A DNA stretch of 64,000 nt from contig OY829328.1 in NCBI GenBank assembly GCA_963691655.1, positions 28,105,890 through 28,169,889 of the forward strand, given 5' to 3'. This DNA comes from Toxonevra muliebris. Its lineage: Eukaryota; Arthropoda; Insecta; Diptera; Pallopteridae. Under the pieces are notes generated by a model. The model did not search any database. It was not told the origin of the DNA and saw only the letters and a list, made by a program, of their open reading frames with translations. The first letter of the stretch is position 1, and every line of letters begins with the position of its first letter. Of the stretch, positions 1 to 10,690 are shown in pieces. Position numbers and translations under genes: made by a program.

Positions 1-956
1 AGTCCTTAACATGCCACCAGCTGTACATATTAGCAAAGTTATTAAAAACATTTGCTCCTCTGTTAAAGCGTTGTTCCTAATAAAACTAAAAGAGCGGTGA
101 AAACAGTTGACCGGCATAAATGCACTTACTTGGTTTTCCTGACAGTTGCACAGTGCTTTGAAGCCATACAAAAGATGAACAAAAATAGAAGGAGTTGTTT
201 GATTTTAATGAAAATTTACATATCTGGTAATTTTGGGTCACTGAGCTCAAAAACGAAATCAGTTTTCTTCTATATCCTACGATTTTTTCAGAAATCCATA
301 TTTTGTCGGATTTCAAAAGAATTTTTTCAAAATTATTAAAAAAAAATTTTGATTAGAAGTATTTTTTTCCAAATTCCTAACAAATTAGACTTAAGGGCTT
401 AAAAATAATTTTTTTTTTCCCAATATTTTGAACCATATTTGATTTTTTTTGAAAATATATTTTTAATAATTGTTTCTTGAAATTGCTTTTAACTAAAATA
501 TTACAACAAATCGGCAAATCGAAATATATATATATATATAACCTCACATCCATGAACTTTAATAATGCTTCATCAATATTATTTCCAACTTTTTCTTCAG
601 CAAAAGAAAAAATAACTTTGAATTTATTTGTTGCATTGGCACAAATCCAGCAATTGGATAAATCAGAATATTTCAAATTTAATTCCATTATTAAAAAATT
701 TGTTTACCTTTTTTGATATTTCAAAGTAACGGTAATTTTGTTTGCTTAGGTTTTCTTTCTTTTATTGGAATTATCAAATTAAAAATTAATATTGATGGTA
801 AAAACCGATCGTTATCCACCCTACCAAAAAGTTTGTAAAAAAATTTAATGAACCCCGCGCACTATTTACTTATCACTTCTTTATTTGCTTCATTATTATT
901 AACAAAAATGTTAAAGTAATATACTTACCCAGAGAATTTTTCCATATATTTAGAAT
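1..956. other. Gene-free AT-rich stretch
   Basis: I see no gene. A dispersed repeat core GGTAATTTTGGGTCACTGA begins near 225, and the same core recurs near 36435, 42895, 56337 and 62221. A short TA microsatellite lies near 525-540. The rest is homopolymer-rich A/T sequence with short chance reading frames. Confidence 0.6.
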
Positions 957-957
957 T

Positions 958-1057
958 TTTATATCAGATATTACTATTTTATGTATTTGAAAATTTTTCG
1001 GGGGAGGGGCGGGGGGAGTGGGAAATAGCCCCATTTATCCCCTTGTAACTGCCACTG
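958..1057 (-). mobile_element. One end of a hAT-like transposon
   Basis: Read on the minus strand, this stretch starts CAGTGGCAGTTACAAGG, runs through alternating G and C tracts, and ends in CCCCCGAAAAATTTTC. The same order of features (CAG-GGC-GATACA start, G-rich tract, CCCCC, AAAATTTTCAAATAC) is seen at the right end of the complete hAT-type element at 53832-55163, so I infer the same family. Its other end was not found inside the window, so this is a partial copy or extends beyond position 1. Confidence 0.55.
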
Positions 1058-1065
1058 GCCTAACC

Positions 1066-3150
1066 AATTGTAAAGCAGAGTAACCAGGTTTTAATAACCC
1101 GCATTCTTCTTTTAAATTTAGTGACCAAAATATGTCCGATTTACACTTTTATATTACCTTTACCAAACGTAAATCAGCTTTCAATTTATAAAACATATCT
1201 TGTGAGATATAAAAAAACAATTAAAAAAACAAAAATAGCTCGAATAACTATAAATTGTTGGCCACACTAATGTGGAGAGTGAGTGAATATAACTGAGAGT
1301 GCCCAAGCTACTGCCAGAACGCCGAAGAAATGTGAGCATTGACAGCAGGAATGCCAACTTATAAGGAATTCCTCGAATTGTTGGGAATCGAGTTCAATTT
1401 TAGTTAGTTGTAGGGAATTGGGGAGTGAGACTGTTTTAGTGCAATTTCTAGGTTTATGAAATCAATTCAAAAAGCATGAGTAAAGTATAGCTAAGTACGA
1501 AGTTTTCTTATGCATTCACGTTCACACTCTCTACAGTGACGAAATCAATAAATTCATATACATATACATACACAAAAGAAATCACATTTGTTCTCTCATA
1601 CTAGTTACTCTTCCCCTTAGCACAGCGTTACCCCTCGTCTAGCCCTTATGAGTATAGCATCAGCTCATATGTGTTTATTGCCCATATGTGTCGAAGTGCA
1701 CATCACTAATGTATACTATTACCTTTAAAATGACATTGTCATTGACATTGTCTAAATCTGTGACACAAATTTTTTTGATTTTTGTCCACTGTCGAAGCAG
1801 CTGAGGGCCAATAAGATCCAAAACACTATATGAAGATGCCTTGGAAATCCGAAATCTTTCGTAAAATATGTGGAAAATATGTCCGAAAATATGTGGAAGT
1901 GGTTTGGTCGAGATCTTATAGTTTGTACTCTTTTTGCAACCGTAATATTAAAAATCTCGTGCATTCCACTGTCACTAATGTCTTCTTCAACAGAAAAATT
2001 AATTTTTTTGTATTAAAAATTACGTTTCGCGCAAAAAATATAGCTGTCAGAATAATATGTTGACCTGAAAAATTGGCGCTAAATGTTTTGTTTTATTTGA
2101 GTAGCTTCATTTTGTGTAAGATATTTAAAAAAATTAATGGGATCGATCTTCTATAATTTATCTACTACTATTATTAAGTACTACAAATCTTTTCGCATTG
2201 GTACTGTAGAGCACAGATTTTTACAGAATCCCAACGGGAAAGTGTAAAGCTTTTACGAAAATACCAAACAAATTAAGATTTTCACTTTCGGTATATTGTT
2301 GAAGGTTTGCCATTGACAGTCAGTAGTTGGTACTGTGCAGAAGCATTTTTATGTTTACTATTTTTTTCGATTGTGTGGAGTATTAAACCCAGAAGCATTT
2401 TGCTTAGCAATTTAGTACATATCAATTACCCCACGGCTACCAATATTTATCAAATATGAATTAGTGATATCACATTTAATTCTATAAAACTTGTTTGATA
2501 ATATTTCGCTTTACTGACTTTTCAAATTTTCACGTACGAACTCGGCAACAAATATGTAGGGTTCCAGAATTAAGTTTAAAAAGGGCTCATACAAATATAG
2601 GTAAGAAGCTAGAATAGCAAGAGCTGAGAACTTCCTAATTATTTCGTTTAACAGGAAATTGAAAAATGTATGTATGTAAGAGAAATACACTAAGTTCAAG
2701 TACCCTACAATTGATTTATATAAATTTGTTATTACATCAACATATCGCATATAAATAAGCGCAAATTTTAATGGATTAACATAATTCATTTTGATTTATA
2801 TTCAAATGCAATTGATTTATTTAAAATATCATCGCGAAAAATCATTTGCTGCAATGAACGAACGAACGATTCAATTTAAATATTTCATATTTAAATCATG
2901 TTTGTTTTTCGCATCAATAAATTAAGCGCAGTGAAGCAATTAAATTAATAATAATTTCAACAATTTTCGTTGACAAAAATTTAATTAATTTGTTTTTTGA
3001 GTTTTTGTAATTTACAATAATAATTTTAATTAAACGCTCGATTAATTTTTATTCTCAAAATTATATGCATAGGTATTAGATTATTATTTCATTAAAGCAT
3101 TAAAAACAAAAAAAGCAAAAAAATTAAGCTACCTTATATATAAATTTTTT
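1066..3150. other. Gene-free upstream region of the odorant-binding protein gene
   Basis: No coding feature is supported. The region is AT-rich. It includes a tandem CGAA motif near 2858-2869 followed directly by a perfect short palindrome at 2874-2896 (10-bp arms, TTC loop). It is the upstream region of the gene starting at 3216, so any enhancers for chemosensory expression would lie here, but no site can be named from sequence alone. Confidence 0.5.
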
Positions 3151-3153
3151 TGC

Positions 3154-3160
3154 TATAAAA
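3154..3160 (+). promoter_or_regulatory. Probable TATA box of the OBP gene
   Basis: TATAAAA lies 56-62 bases before the start codon at 3216. That would put transcription start near 3185 and give a roughly 30-base 5' leader, a normal arrangement for insect secreted-protein genes. A second TA-rich stretch (TATATATAAAT) lies about 15 bases further upstream. The start site itself is inferred. Confidence 0.5.
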
Positions 3161-3215
3161 ACATTGCGCTTTTGAAGTTTATGGAGTAATAAAAGTGTAA
3201 CCAAAAGAAATCAAT

Positions 3216-3837
3216 ATGAAATACGCATGCACGTTGACAGTTTTTGTTTTTGATGTTGTTGTCAACCTGCTGCTTCCGGTCGCTGAGGTATGGATGAGTT
3301 GAAACCTATTTATTATTAATATTTTCGTGCTTTTGCAATTGACTGATATTTTTTATTTTTGGCTTTCAGGCTCGTTTCGCTTCCATAAAACTTAATGTGG
3401 CCATGACCGTCGCTGAGGATAAGCATGAATTAACAGAAAATATGATACGGATTTGCGCAGAAGAGACGGACATATCCATGGAGGAATTGCATAAATTCCG
3501 CCGTCACGATTTCACCAACTCGTCAGAGGCTACGCAATGCTTCACTCATTGCATTTACGAGCAAATGGGTTTCATACGCGATGGCATCTTTGTAAAGCGT
3601 GATTTTATACGCACTATGGCCGATATTGCTGACCCAAATACATCGATGGCGCCAAAGGAATGTATGGAAATACATGGCACTAACAAGTGTGAGACTGCAT
3701 TTAAGATACATCAGTGCCGTCACGAGGCAGGAGAGGTTGAGCAAGTGCCAAACGAGGAGGAACATGTTACTGGAGCGGGCGTCACTGGTATTAATGAAGA
3801 AGCTATCGATGCGGATACTGCTTCTTCCGATGATTAA
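3216..3837 (+). CDS. Classic odorant-binding protein (PBP/GOBP family), two exons
   Basis: Exon 1 is 3216-3287 (24 codons), the intron is 3288-3369 (82 bp, GT...CAG, phase 0), and exon 2 is 3370-3837 with stop TAA. The 179-aa product starts with a hydrophobic signal peptide (about residues 1-24, MKYACTLTVFVF then a VVVNLLL core). The mature part has exactly six cysteines, at about 53, 81, 85, 122, 131 and 140. Their spacing is X27, X3, X36, X8, X8, which is the classic insect OBP signature. By family knowledge this is a small secreted six-helix protein with three disulfides that carries hydrophobic odorants or pheromones in sensillum lymph. CETAFKIHQC near the end resembles the Obp56/57 group of flies, but I cannot assign the orthologue. 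After the last cysteine there is an unusually long acidic tail (residues 141-179, ending in TASSDD). No frame damage is seen and it is probably functional. Confidence 0.88.
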
Positions 3838-4016
3838 GTTATTTCAATTAAAGTGCGTATTTAATTTGGGTTGAGGTTACGGTTAATTTTCGGTTGATGT
3901 TTAATGGTTATCGGTTTTTTTGTGCTTTCTTGCTTCGTTTTGGTTCATTTACTTATAATTATTGGAAAAGTTTTCGTTGTGAATATGTATATTGCAAATT
4001 TTTTAATGGTTGATGG

Positions 4017-4137
4017 AATAAAATTATTAAAAACTTTGGGAAATATTGAAGAAAACAAAAAACCAAGAATCAATTTTATATTAATTAGAAATGGTAGTGT
4101 GCGGATTCAAAACAATTAGCAAGATCCATTTAATAAA
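4017..4137 (+). terminator. Polyadenylation signals of the OBP gene
   Basis: AATAAA occurs at 4017-4022 and again at 4132-4137, 180 and 295 bases after the OBP stop codon. Either could define the mRNA 3' end. No downstream GU-rich element was singled out. Confidence 0.45.
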
Positions 4138-4835
4138 TGGGAATTAATAGTGAAGAGCAATGTCTGTGAAGCGTAAATTTGCATTTAAAAAAAAGTTATA
4201 AGTTCATAAAAGAGAAGTGCATGTCAAATGAATTAAAATACATTTTTGTTTCTTCAGCATTCCTTACAATTAAAGATTTGATTTTGACATTTTACTTTTT
4301 GCAGCTGTTTCTCATCTCATGTTTTTAAATCCTTTAAAGGGAGGATAACAAAATACATCCATGAGCGTTACAATATTTTTGTACCAATATTTTCTCTACA
4401 ATCAAAATTTTATGACGATTTTCGTATGTGACTAAATACTGAGAGTTCACTATTTTTGAAAATATTTTTAAACTTTTTAAAAAATACAACCTAACTACTA
4501 TGTATGTACATTTTTTTCTCATTTTAAAAGAAATTCAAATATATGTACAATATTTATGTTAAGCATTTCATTAAAAAATATTCAATATATGAGCCATTGC
4601 GTGCAAAAGTGGTGTAAGTCATTTTTTTTATAATTTCGGGTTTCACCACCAGGCAATAACTTTAACCTCATTCCGTTTTGTACGAAAGTTTTGTAAGTCT
4701 AGGTTCAACTGTTTGCCGGTAGATGGTAGGAGAATGTTTAATGCTAGAACGGAATGCCGATAGTATAATGTGCAAAAGTGGTGTAAGTCACTGATCAAAA
4801 AGGTTATGGTTATAAAATGAAACGCGTGGTAAAAT

Positions 4836-5078
4836 ATGATAGCGGGAATCAAAACTACGGTATACCAAACAACATTTAACCAACAGGGAAAGGCTGTAAA
4901 CTGGTTGCCAATTAAATGGTTGCGTTTTGAAAAAGACAATTCTTACATCTTATTTTATAAGGAAACACTTTGTGAATTTGAAGAATTTTCAGAGCTTAAA
5001 CTAAAAAACAACTCGAATCGTAACCAAATTTTTATGAAATATAGCAACGCCGTTTGTTTACGTCTCCAAAAGGGTTAA
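4836..5078 (+). pseudogene. Coding-like remnant, 80 codons, no family recognised
   Basis: An open frame of 80 codons has protein-like composition: mixed charged and aromatic residues, VNWLPIKWLRFEKDNSYILF in the middle and a CEFEEFSELKLKNN stretch. It lies about 230 bases inside the left end of the 4604-6697 element. The upstream frame is broken by stops (TGA and TAA within about 35 bases before the first ATG), so it looks like a fragment of a longer transposon protein. I do not recognise the family. It could also be a chance ORF. Confidence 0.3.
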
Positions 5079-5609
5079 CAGGAGCAAAAAAGAATGACAT
5101 GATGGACTGACTCTCTTATTTTCCTCCAATTCATCACCCATTTTTCCTTAACTTAAAAACATCAAAAAACGAAATGATAGAAGATGTGGGACCCTTAGAC
5201 GAGTAACAAATTAATATTTTTGAGGTTTACTATAAAATTTTTATTTTTAACGGTCGGTTTGTTCACGACGTTATAAAACTATAACGCGTTTATAACTAAA
5301 CCGATTTGTTCACCACTCCCGTTGCGTTATATACGAATTCGTAACGAGCTTTGTAACCTCGCTATAAAACGCAGTTTCACTAAAACGTCTGGAAATATGT
5401 TTTAACATGTCTGTAACGCATTACGGAATCAATTTTTATAGCATTTGTTAATTTTTGACAACTAAGAGTACATTGTATTATATGCAGTTTCTTCAAAGCG
5501 TATTATTTGCAAGTAGTGCAATGAAAGTGAAAGTGACGTCAGCGATAGTGGAGAAGAAGTCGTGGACAAATGGCGATCACTTTTGTACTAGATTTAACTT
5601 TAATTAGAT

Positions 5610-6376
5610 TAGTTACGATTGTCCAAAGAATCGATTCTCCGTGTGCTACAAATAATAAAGTCACTCCTGAGATTCAACTACCAAAGGTACAATAATTCAC
5701 GTGCTCGTTAATTTTTCGCGTGTTCGTTAAATGTGTGATCGTCTATGATTTTATCCAAGCAGTAACTTTCAAATTGTCGTTGGAGAATTTCTTCGCTGCT
5801 GTCGCTTAACTGTTTACGTGAACTGTTTACGTGTTTACGCATTTACTTCCGCAAGTCATGAAAATGTTAAATACGACAAGCGAATTGCGAGAAGCGAATT
5901 GCGAGAAGCGAGATTAGTTCACTCGTGTCAATTTTCTTAAAATAAGCTGCAAACTGTCGCTGATGCAACGGCACGTATCATTAATATTGCCGCGCGATGG
6001 CCTAGATCGTCTCACGATTCAATGATTGTTCAAAATTTGCAGCTGTTTCGTCGCTGATTAGTTTGCTAATTATTTGCTTGTGGCCGATAGTGAATATCAT
6101 AATACGATACATATGGTTACTCCGCATCTTAATCCAATAATGCACGAAGAAACTTTGTTCATTATGAGTCACATTAGTACCAGAAATATCGTAGACCGAT
6201 TGTAATGCATCCTGAAACGGCGGTGGTCAGTGTTGTCTATGGAAATACGGGTGCGACTTGAAACGGCTTAAACGATTACCGTCGCTGTGCCGTGTTACAA
6301 AATATTGCAATCGTTGAAAAAAATCGCATGCCACCAGAAAATGAAAGGTTCAATGCAGTGTTGGTCCGCATTAATG
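5610..6376 (+). pseudogene. Decayed PIF/Harbinger (DDE) transposase
   Basis: Translation in shifting frames gives RLSKESILRVLQII near 5617 (the N-terminal region seen before the nuclease domain). It then gives QTVADATARIINIAARWP followed by SSHDS (5950-6020), matching the Harbinger block around the first catalytic Asp and the WPGS-HDS motif. Finally it gives MVTPHLNPIMHEE and SHISTRNIVDRL with KRRWSVL (6112-6230), matching the block that carries the last acidic residue. Stops and frameshifts interrupt it (for example TGA after LFRR and TAA after DRL), so no active enzyme is made. By family knowledge the intact protein is a nuclear cut-and-paste DDE transposase that needs a Myb-like partner, which is not seen here. 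Confidence 0.75.
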
Positions 6377-6819
6377 TTTAGAATAAGCCCTAAACTAATT
6401 AAAACCAACTACAACGCCGAGACCAAAACAATAATATTCGGAACATTTTGACCTGGCAGTATTTCCAACATATAAAGCGTCACTAACATGCTAGCCAAAG
6501 GAGCTCGAAATGTACTACTTCTTCTGAATTCAAAAGATATAAAGAATAAATTTAACCCAAATAAATTTAAGTTATTTGTTTTGGTGAACTAAAATACCCG
6601 TAATTTTCAAAGAATATGGCATACATATTTGTTTTAAAGATTTTGAAAAAGACTTCTCAAAATAGCAATTGAAAGTGAACCACTTACACCACTTTTGAGC
6701 CGTTGCGTGCTCATATTTAAAACTGGTACGATCATAAGTTACTAATATTTCTGTAGTTTAGTCATTTTAGGATTTCTGTAAGTATTAACTCGCAATAAGC
6801 TATGGTTTTTTTCCACCTT

Positions 6820-6890
6820 GGTGGTCTAGTGATAGCATACTAGAAATTCATATCAGGGATCCCGCGTTCGATTCCTAGCAAGGAAATAGT
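6820..6890 (+). mobile_element. tRNA-derived SINE head
   Basis: A-box-like TGGTCTAGTGA (6822-6832) and B-box-like GTTCGATTCC (6866-6875) lie about 43 bases apart, the spacing of a RNA polymerase III type 2 promoter. The region does not fold as a proper tRNA with a clear anticodon arm and has no CCA-proximal pairing that I can confirm, so a SINE or tRNA pseudogene is more likely than a working tRNA. The arrangement resembles the SINE head at 20430-20495. Confidence 0.55.
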
Positions 6891-6899
6891 CTTACGTTT

Positions 6900-7912
6900 G
6901 TTTAAAAATAATTTTTCAGATTATTTTTAATTTTCAACTTCATTGGCGAACTGAATCACTTGATCACTTTATAAATGTAGAAAATCAAATTATTTTTGCA
7001 AATGACTCAGGGAGTGAATATGTCATTTTCATTTTTAGTTGGCGCTTAAAAGATATGTATATGCGGTAGAACGGTGGGTTTTGATGTGGCCAAAATACAA
7101 GGATTAATCCAATTAATGATTGAAAGTTGTGTATACAATTATTTACATTACAATTACAAGCAAGCAAAGCAATGAAAGATCTAAAAAAAATCTGTGCATG
7201 AAAATAAACATCATCAAATTATACAAAATCAACAAGAAAAAAAGGAAAAACAACAGCGGTAGCTGTTCAAATAAACAATGAATGCTAATTTAAAGGAAAA
7301 AAATCAAGCGTAATTCCTATTAGGTGCAACTTTATTTCATATAATATTTGCATATACACACACACACACACACATCTATTTACATATAGACTTACAAAAC
7401 GATAGACTAGCTAGTTTGTGGGTGACAAATCCTATTGAGAATCTCAACGAAGTAGAAACCAATCAAAATCAAATGTGGTAGAAAAATAAAACGTTTGCGT
7501 TTCAAATTACGCACTTTGCGTTTACGTTTACTTTTTACGTTTACTTTTTACGTTTACGTTGCTGTTGTTAACAAACAATTGCCAGAACGTGATTTGGCAA
7601 CTTCATTTTGTTAATAGAACATAGCACTAAATGGGGAAAATGGGTGAGCAAAAGAGGGAGAGAGGGAGAAAGAGAGTGTGTGTGTGTGTGTGTGAGACAC
7701 CTACAAGTATGTAGATATAGTACCCTACGGGAAGGGGAATTGGTTTCCTAATTTAAAAACCGGATCCAGGTCTCATATGAAAGACAAATAATATAGTGAC
7801 GGAGCGAGCAAAAAGAGACTACTCTGCTAACACAGAGTAGTTACATATATTGTGAATTTTCCCGAATAAAAATGTTTAATGCAAAAGAGAGACTGGTCAT
7901 GGGAGCAACAAG
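6900..7912. other. Gene-free stretch with microsatellites
   Basis: There is a CA microsatellite near 7356-7373, a repeated TTTACGTTTACTTTTTACG motif near 7518-7558, and a GAGA/TG microsatellite near 7655-7694. No coding sequence or known element was recognised. Confidence 0.5.
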
Positions 7913-7990
7913 TCAATGTGTAGCTCAGATAAAACTCCTGTGCGTACGCAAGTAGATGGTCAGTAGGATTACGGGTTCAAACCCACAAAC
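7913..7990 (+). mobile_element. tRNA-like sequence, probable SINE head
   Basis: TAGCTCAG (7921-7928), a textbook A-box start, is followed about 50 bases later by GGGTTCAAACCC (7973-7984), a B-box with a 4-bp T-stem. No full acceptor stem pairing or clean anticodon loop is apparent, so a real tRNA is unlikely. Confidence 0.4.
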
Positions 7991-8639
7991 CGGGGTTAAT
8001 TTTGTTTATTTTGTATTTATATAGAAACAAGTGCACAGAAAACATATTCAAATAGTGGGAAATCTCTGTATCAGCTTTAAACCAATTCAGTTACCGGTTG
8101 CTCGGAACCAGGCATTTTCCTATAGGGTATGAAGAGAATGAAACTGTGCAGGACACAAAAAACACGCACACACCACTCGCTGTTAAAGCAGTGAAAACGT
8201 GCGTATAATAATATTTGAAAATGCGTTTTCAATAACTTTGTATCGTCATCATTATCATCGTCGTCGTTGTTGTTTGCTTAAAGCGTTTTTTTTTTTTTAA
8301 ATTTGATTTGAATTTATTTTTTCAAGTGTTTTTTTTCTCTTCTGTTTTTTAAGCTAAAGGCAATTTGTTTGTTTGTTGTACATAGAACGTCTTTGAATAT
8401 CACCATTGATAGGAATTGAAAATTATTTTGCGTACCTATTTGAAGGAATAAATGTTTGCTTTAACAAAGTGAATAAGTCACAATTTTATATATTCATATC
8501 GCTGCAAGAGAGAAACTGAGAGAGAGAGAACGAGATTGATTTGTTTGACTTGTGTGAAAAATTTTAATTTACACTTGATTTTTTTATTTATTTTTGATTA
8601 TGTACTGCAAGGAACAATGCTATTTAATCCGTAAATATT

Positions 8640-8740
8640 ATGGTTAGGTAAGATTAACATGACTGCCAACGGGTGCTTGCCTACATAGACCGAAAAAGCC
8701 CACTGTGATACCATGTGAAACATACCTAAGTTTCTATCCC
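8640..8740 (-). mobile_element. 3' end fragment of a LOA-like non-LTR retrotransposon
   Basis: On the minus strand the stretch reads GGTATCACAGTGGGC then GGTCTATGTAGGCAAGC. The same motif order (ATCACAATGGGCC, then a GGCC..AGTG run) ends the LOA-like RNase H pseudogene at 11.1 kb, so I infer a second, 5'-truncated copy. The family assignment rests on that resemblance only. Confidence 0.4.
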
Positions 8741-8769
8741 CATATTTCAGGCCATTAAATGTTAACAAC

Positions 8770-9000
8770 AGCTAAAAGTCTGTCATAAGTCAAAAAACAT
8801 GATTTTTGGGTTAATGATGCAGAATTATTAATTATGTCACGCTTCATATTGTGTAAAAATTTCATATTAATATCTTGTATACTCTGCGCGTGAGAATTAT
8901 AAGATTTCTTCTTTTTTCTGCAAAGTGGGAGTCAATTGAAAACTTTAAGCGCGTTTCCTGCAAAATCGCGTTTTTTGAGTTATGACAGTCTTTTAGTAAA
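8770..9000 (-). repeat. MITE-like palindromic-ended repeat, copy A
   Basis: The ends are inverted: CTAAAAGTCTGTCATAAGTC at 8772 and GAGTTATGACAGTCTTTTAG near 8977-8997. The interior (CTGCGCGTGAGAATTATAAG, TTTACACAATATGAAGCGTG on the complementary strand) recurs in inverted orientation at 50552-50779. A third, more diverged relative is at 28040-28278 and an end fragment is at 58705-58735. It is non-coding. Confidence 0.65.
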
Positions 9001-9120
9001 TGAACGATATATTTCTAGATGCTCCTTCCATTTTAGTCATTCGCGTAGAGGATAAGTTACAGTTTCTTATTCTTTCACCCCACAGCTTCTGTAGTGATTT
9101 CTATAAAGAAGTCCCAACTA

Positions 9121-9942
9121 CACGCACAGAAAAAAAAACGTTTATCGCCCGTTTGGGGAGAATATATTTCTTTTACGCTGAACAAAAACGTTTCTGAGGA
9201 ACGTTGCCGTGTTTGCAGAAACCAAAACCGTTTTCTGCAAAAGATTAACAATTTTATGATGAACGAAAATTTGTTCACGATAAAATTAAGGCAATTTTCT
9301 TTTCTGGCAAATGAAAAAACCGTTTCTGCTAAACGAAAGTCCAGAACTCTCTTCTCTTTTTATTTTCATTTTCATTTCATCTCGCTCTCGTCGCAAAAAG
9401 AAGCAGCAGCGACGCATACATTCAAACTCCACACAACAACAAATCAACACAACATAACGGGAAGTATTATTTGTCAACGCATTATTGAAGAATTTTGATT
9501 GTGCATTGAAATTATTTCATCACATTTCTTTTTATCTACAAAAAAGTGCGTGGTGTTTATAAAAAACTAATAAAATTGTGTGATTTATAACAAATAATAC
9601 AAAAATTGTAATAATATAATTTTATGTAATTTTCATACACTTTTTCTAGTTTTTAATCAGAAAATTTTATTTAAACAAAAACCACAAAAAATGCCAATGT
9701 ATATATGAAAATTGTTTTTGCTTTCTTTTTTATATTTTTCAGGGAAATATTGCATTTTATTGCAAACGTTTTTAGCTCATCGTAAAAGAATTGAACCGTT
9801 TATGATGAATAAATCTTCGTTCATGGCAACTGAATACAGTCGTTTATGATAAATAAATGTTCGTTCATCATGAAAACATTCCATGAACGAAGTTTGTTTG
9901 GTGAAAATTTCGTTTCTGAGAAACGAATTTTTTCTTTGCGTG
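9121..9942. mobile_element. 822-bp non-autonomous DNA transposon flanked by TA
   Basis: The left end CACGCACAGAAAAAAAAACG and the right end (reverse complement CACGCAAAGAAAAAATTCG) form terminal inverted repeats. Both are bordered by TA (9119-9120 and 9943-9944), as for Tc1/mariner-type insertions. Both subterminal regions repeat a GTTTCTGAGAAACG / GAACGAA theme, for example near 9190-9260 and 9790-9925. Reading frames inside (up to 134 codons) show no transposase motif, so I treat them as chance. Confidence 0.6.
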
Positions 9943-10487
9943 TAGCGAAACCAAGGGGGGATTTTGGAAAGCTTAACTCCCTACCGTTGAAAATCTTAAA
10001 CATACATCGTTGATCATAAATCAAAATAAATTTTGAAGGACTCACAAAATTAAAAGCACAATCTCTAGATCCGTTAGTGGAAATCTCAGTTTTTCTAGGT
10101 GTATTCCAATTGGGCAATATCCGGCTGTCTAAATCACTAATGAAGCTGCTTTTTGTTTATAAGTATCTTAAAAGATTTTTACAGAGAGTTAATAGCTTGA
10201 CTATCAAAATATGTTACAAATTCCTAGATAACGAGTATATTAGGCATGGTGATCAAGAAATAAGTAAGGTTTCGTTAAAATGCTAAATAGCATCTTATAT
10301 TTGGAGTTACTAAACATGCTTAAGCGAAAGAGTGTTGGGGCAATGTGGTCATAATTAATAATCAAGGCTGCTCCTGACCATAATGAAAGATATGTATTAT
10401 GGAAAGAACCTCAATTATGCTTAGCTTCTGGGTCTTGAGTATAAGTAGAGCGTAGATCGCGTGATATTAAGCCGCGACACATTGTGT

Positions 10488-10690
10488 ATGGTGGTATAAA
10501 TTCATTTTCCAAATGAAATAAACCGAAATAAATTTAGCCCGCTCGGCCTAATTTCATTTTTCGATGGCGGTCTAAATTCATTCGATCGTATGACTTTAGA
10601 CCGCGCGGCCTAATTTCATTTTCGATCGCGGTCTAAATTCATTTCATCAAATGTATTTTGGCCCCGTGCGAATTTATGAAAAAACACCAT
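10488..10690. mobile_element. 203-bp MITE with internal tandem duplication
   Basis: ATGGTGGTATAAATTCATTT at the left and AATTTATGAAAAAACACCAT at the right form imperfect inverted ends. Inside, a unit of about 40 bp (GGCCTAATTTCATTTTTCGA then GCGGTCTAAATTCATT) occurs twice, at 10541-10581 and 10604-10642. It is unusually rich in CG dinucleotides for this window. No coding content. Confidence 0.5.

Larger units (their letters stand above)
4592..6709. mobile_element. Unclassified 2.1-kb transposon with 16-bp TIRs and apparent 12-bp target duplication
   Basis: CAAAAGTGGTGTAAGT at 4604 is matched in inverted orientation by ACTTACACCACTTTTG at 6682-6697. Immediately outside are AGCCATTGCGTG (4592-4603) and AGCCGTTGCGTG (6698-6709), a direct repeat with one mismatch that looks like a target-site duplication. 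A second direct copy of the terminal motif occurs at 4773. Inside are a coding-like stretch at 4836-5078 and PIF/Harbinger transposase remains at 5610-6376. Harbinger normally makes a 3-bp duplication, so either the Harbinger fragment is a nested passenger or the repeats are fortuitous. The superfamily is unknown to me. Confidence 0.55.

Noticed and set aside
2511..2789. 92-codon minus-strand open frame upstream of the OBP gene
   Set aside because: Aromatic and Leu-rich without motif or initiation context, and no splice partner was found. Not enough to call a gene.
6820..6890. Genuine tRNA gene
   Set aside because: A and B boxes are present, but I could not form a full acceptor stem and anticodon arm. 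SINE head preferred. The same reasoning applies to 7913-7990, 20430-20495 and 46500-46552.
7356..7373. CRISPR-like or regulatory repeat array
   Set aside because: Simple CA microsatellite. The window is eukaryotic and no spacer-repeat structure exists anywhere in it.
9094..9498. 134-codon plus-strand open frame
   Set aside because: It lies across the end of a TA-flanked MITE and its subterminal repeats, and no transposase motif is present.
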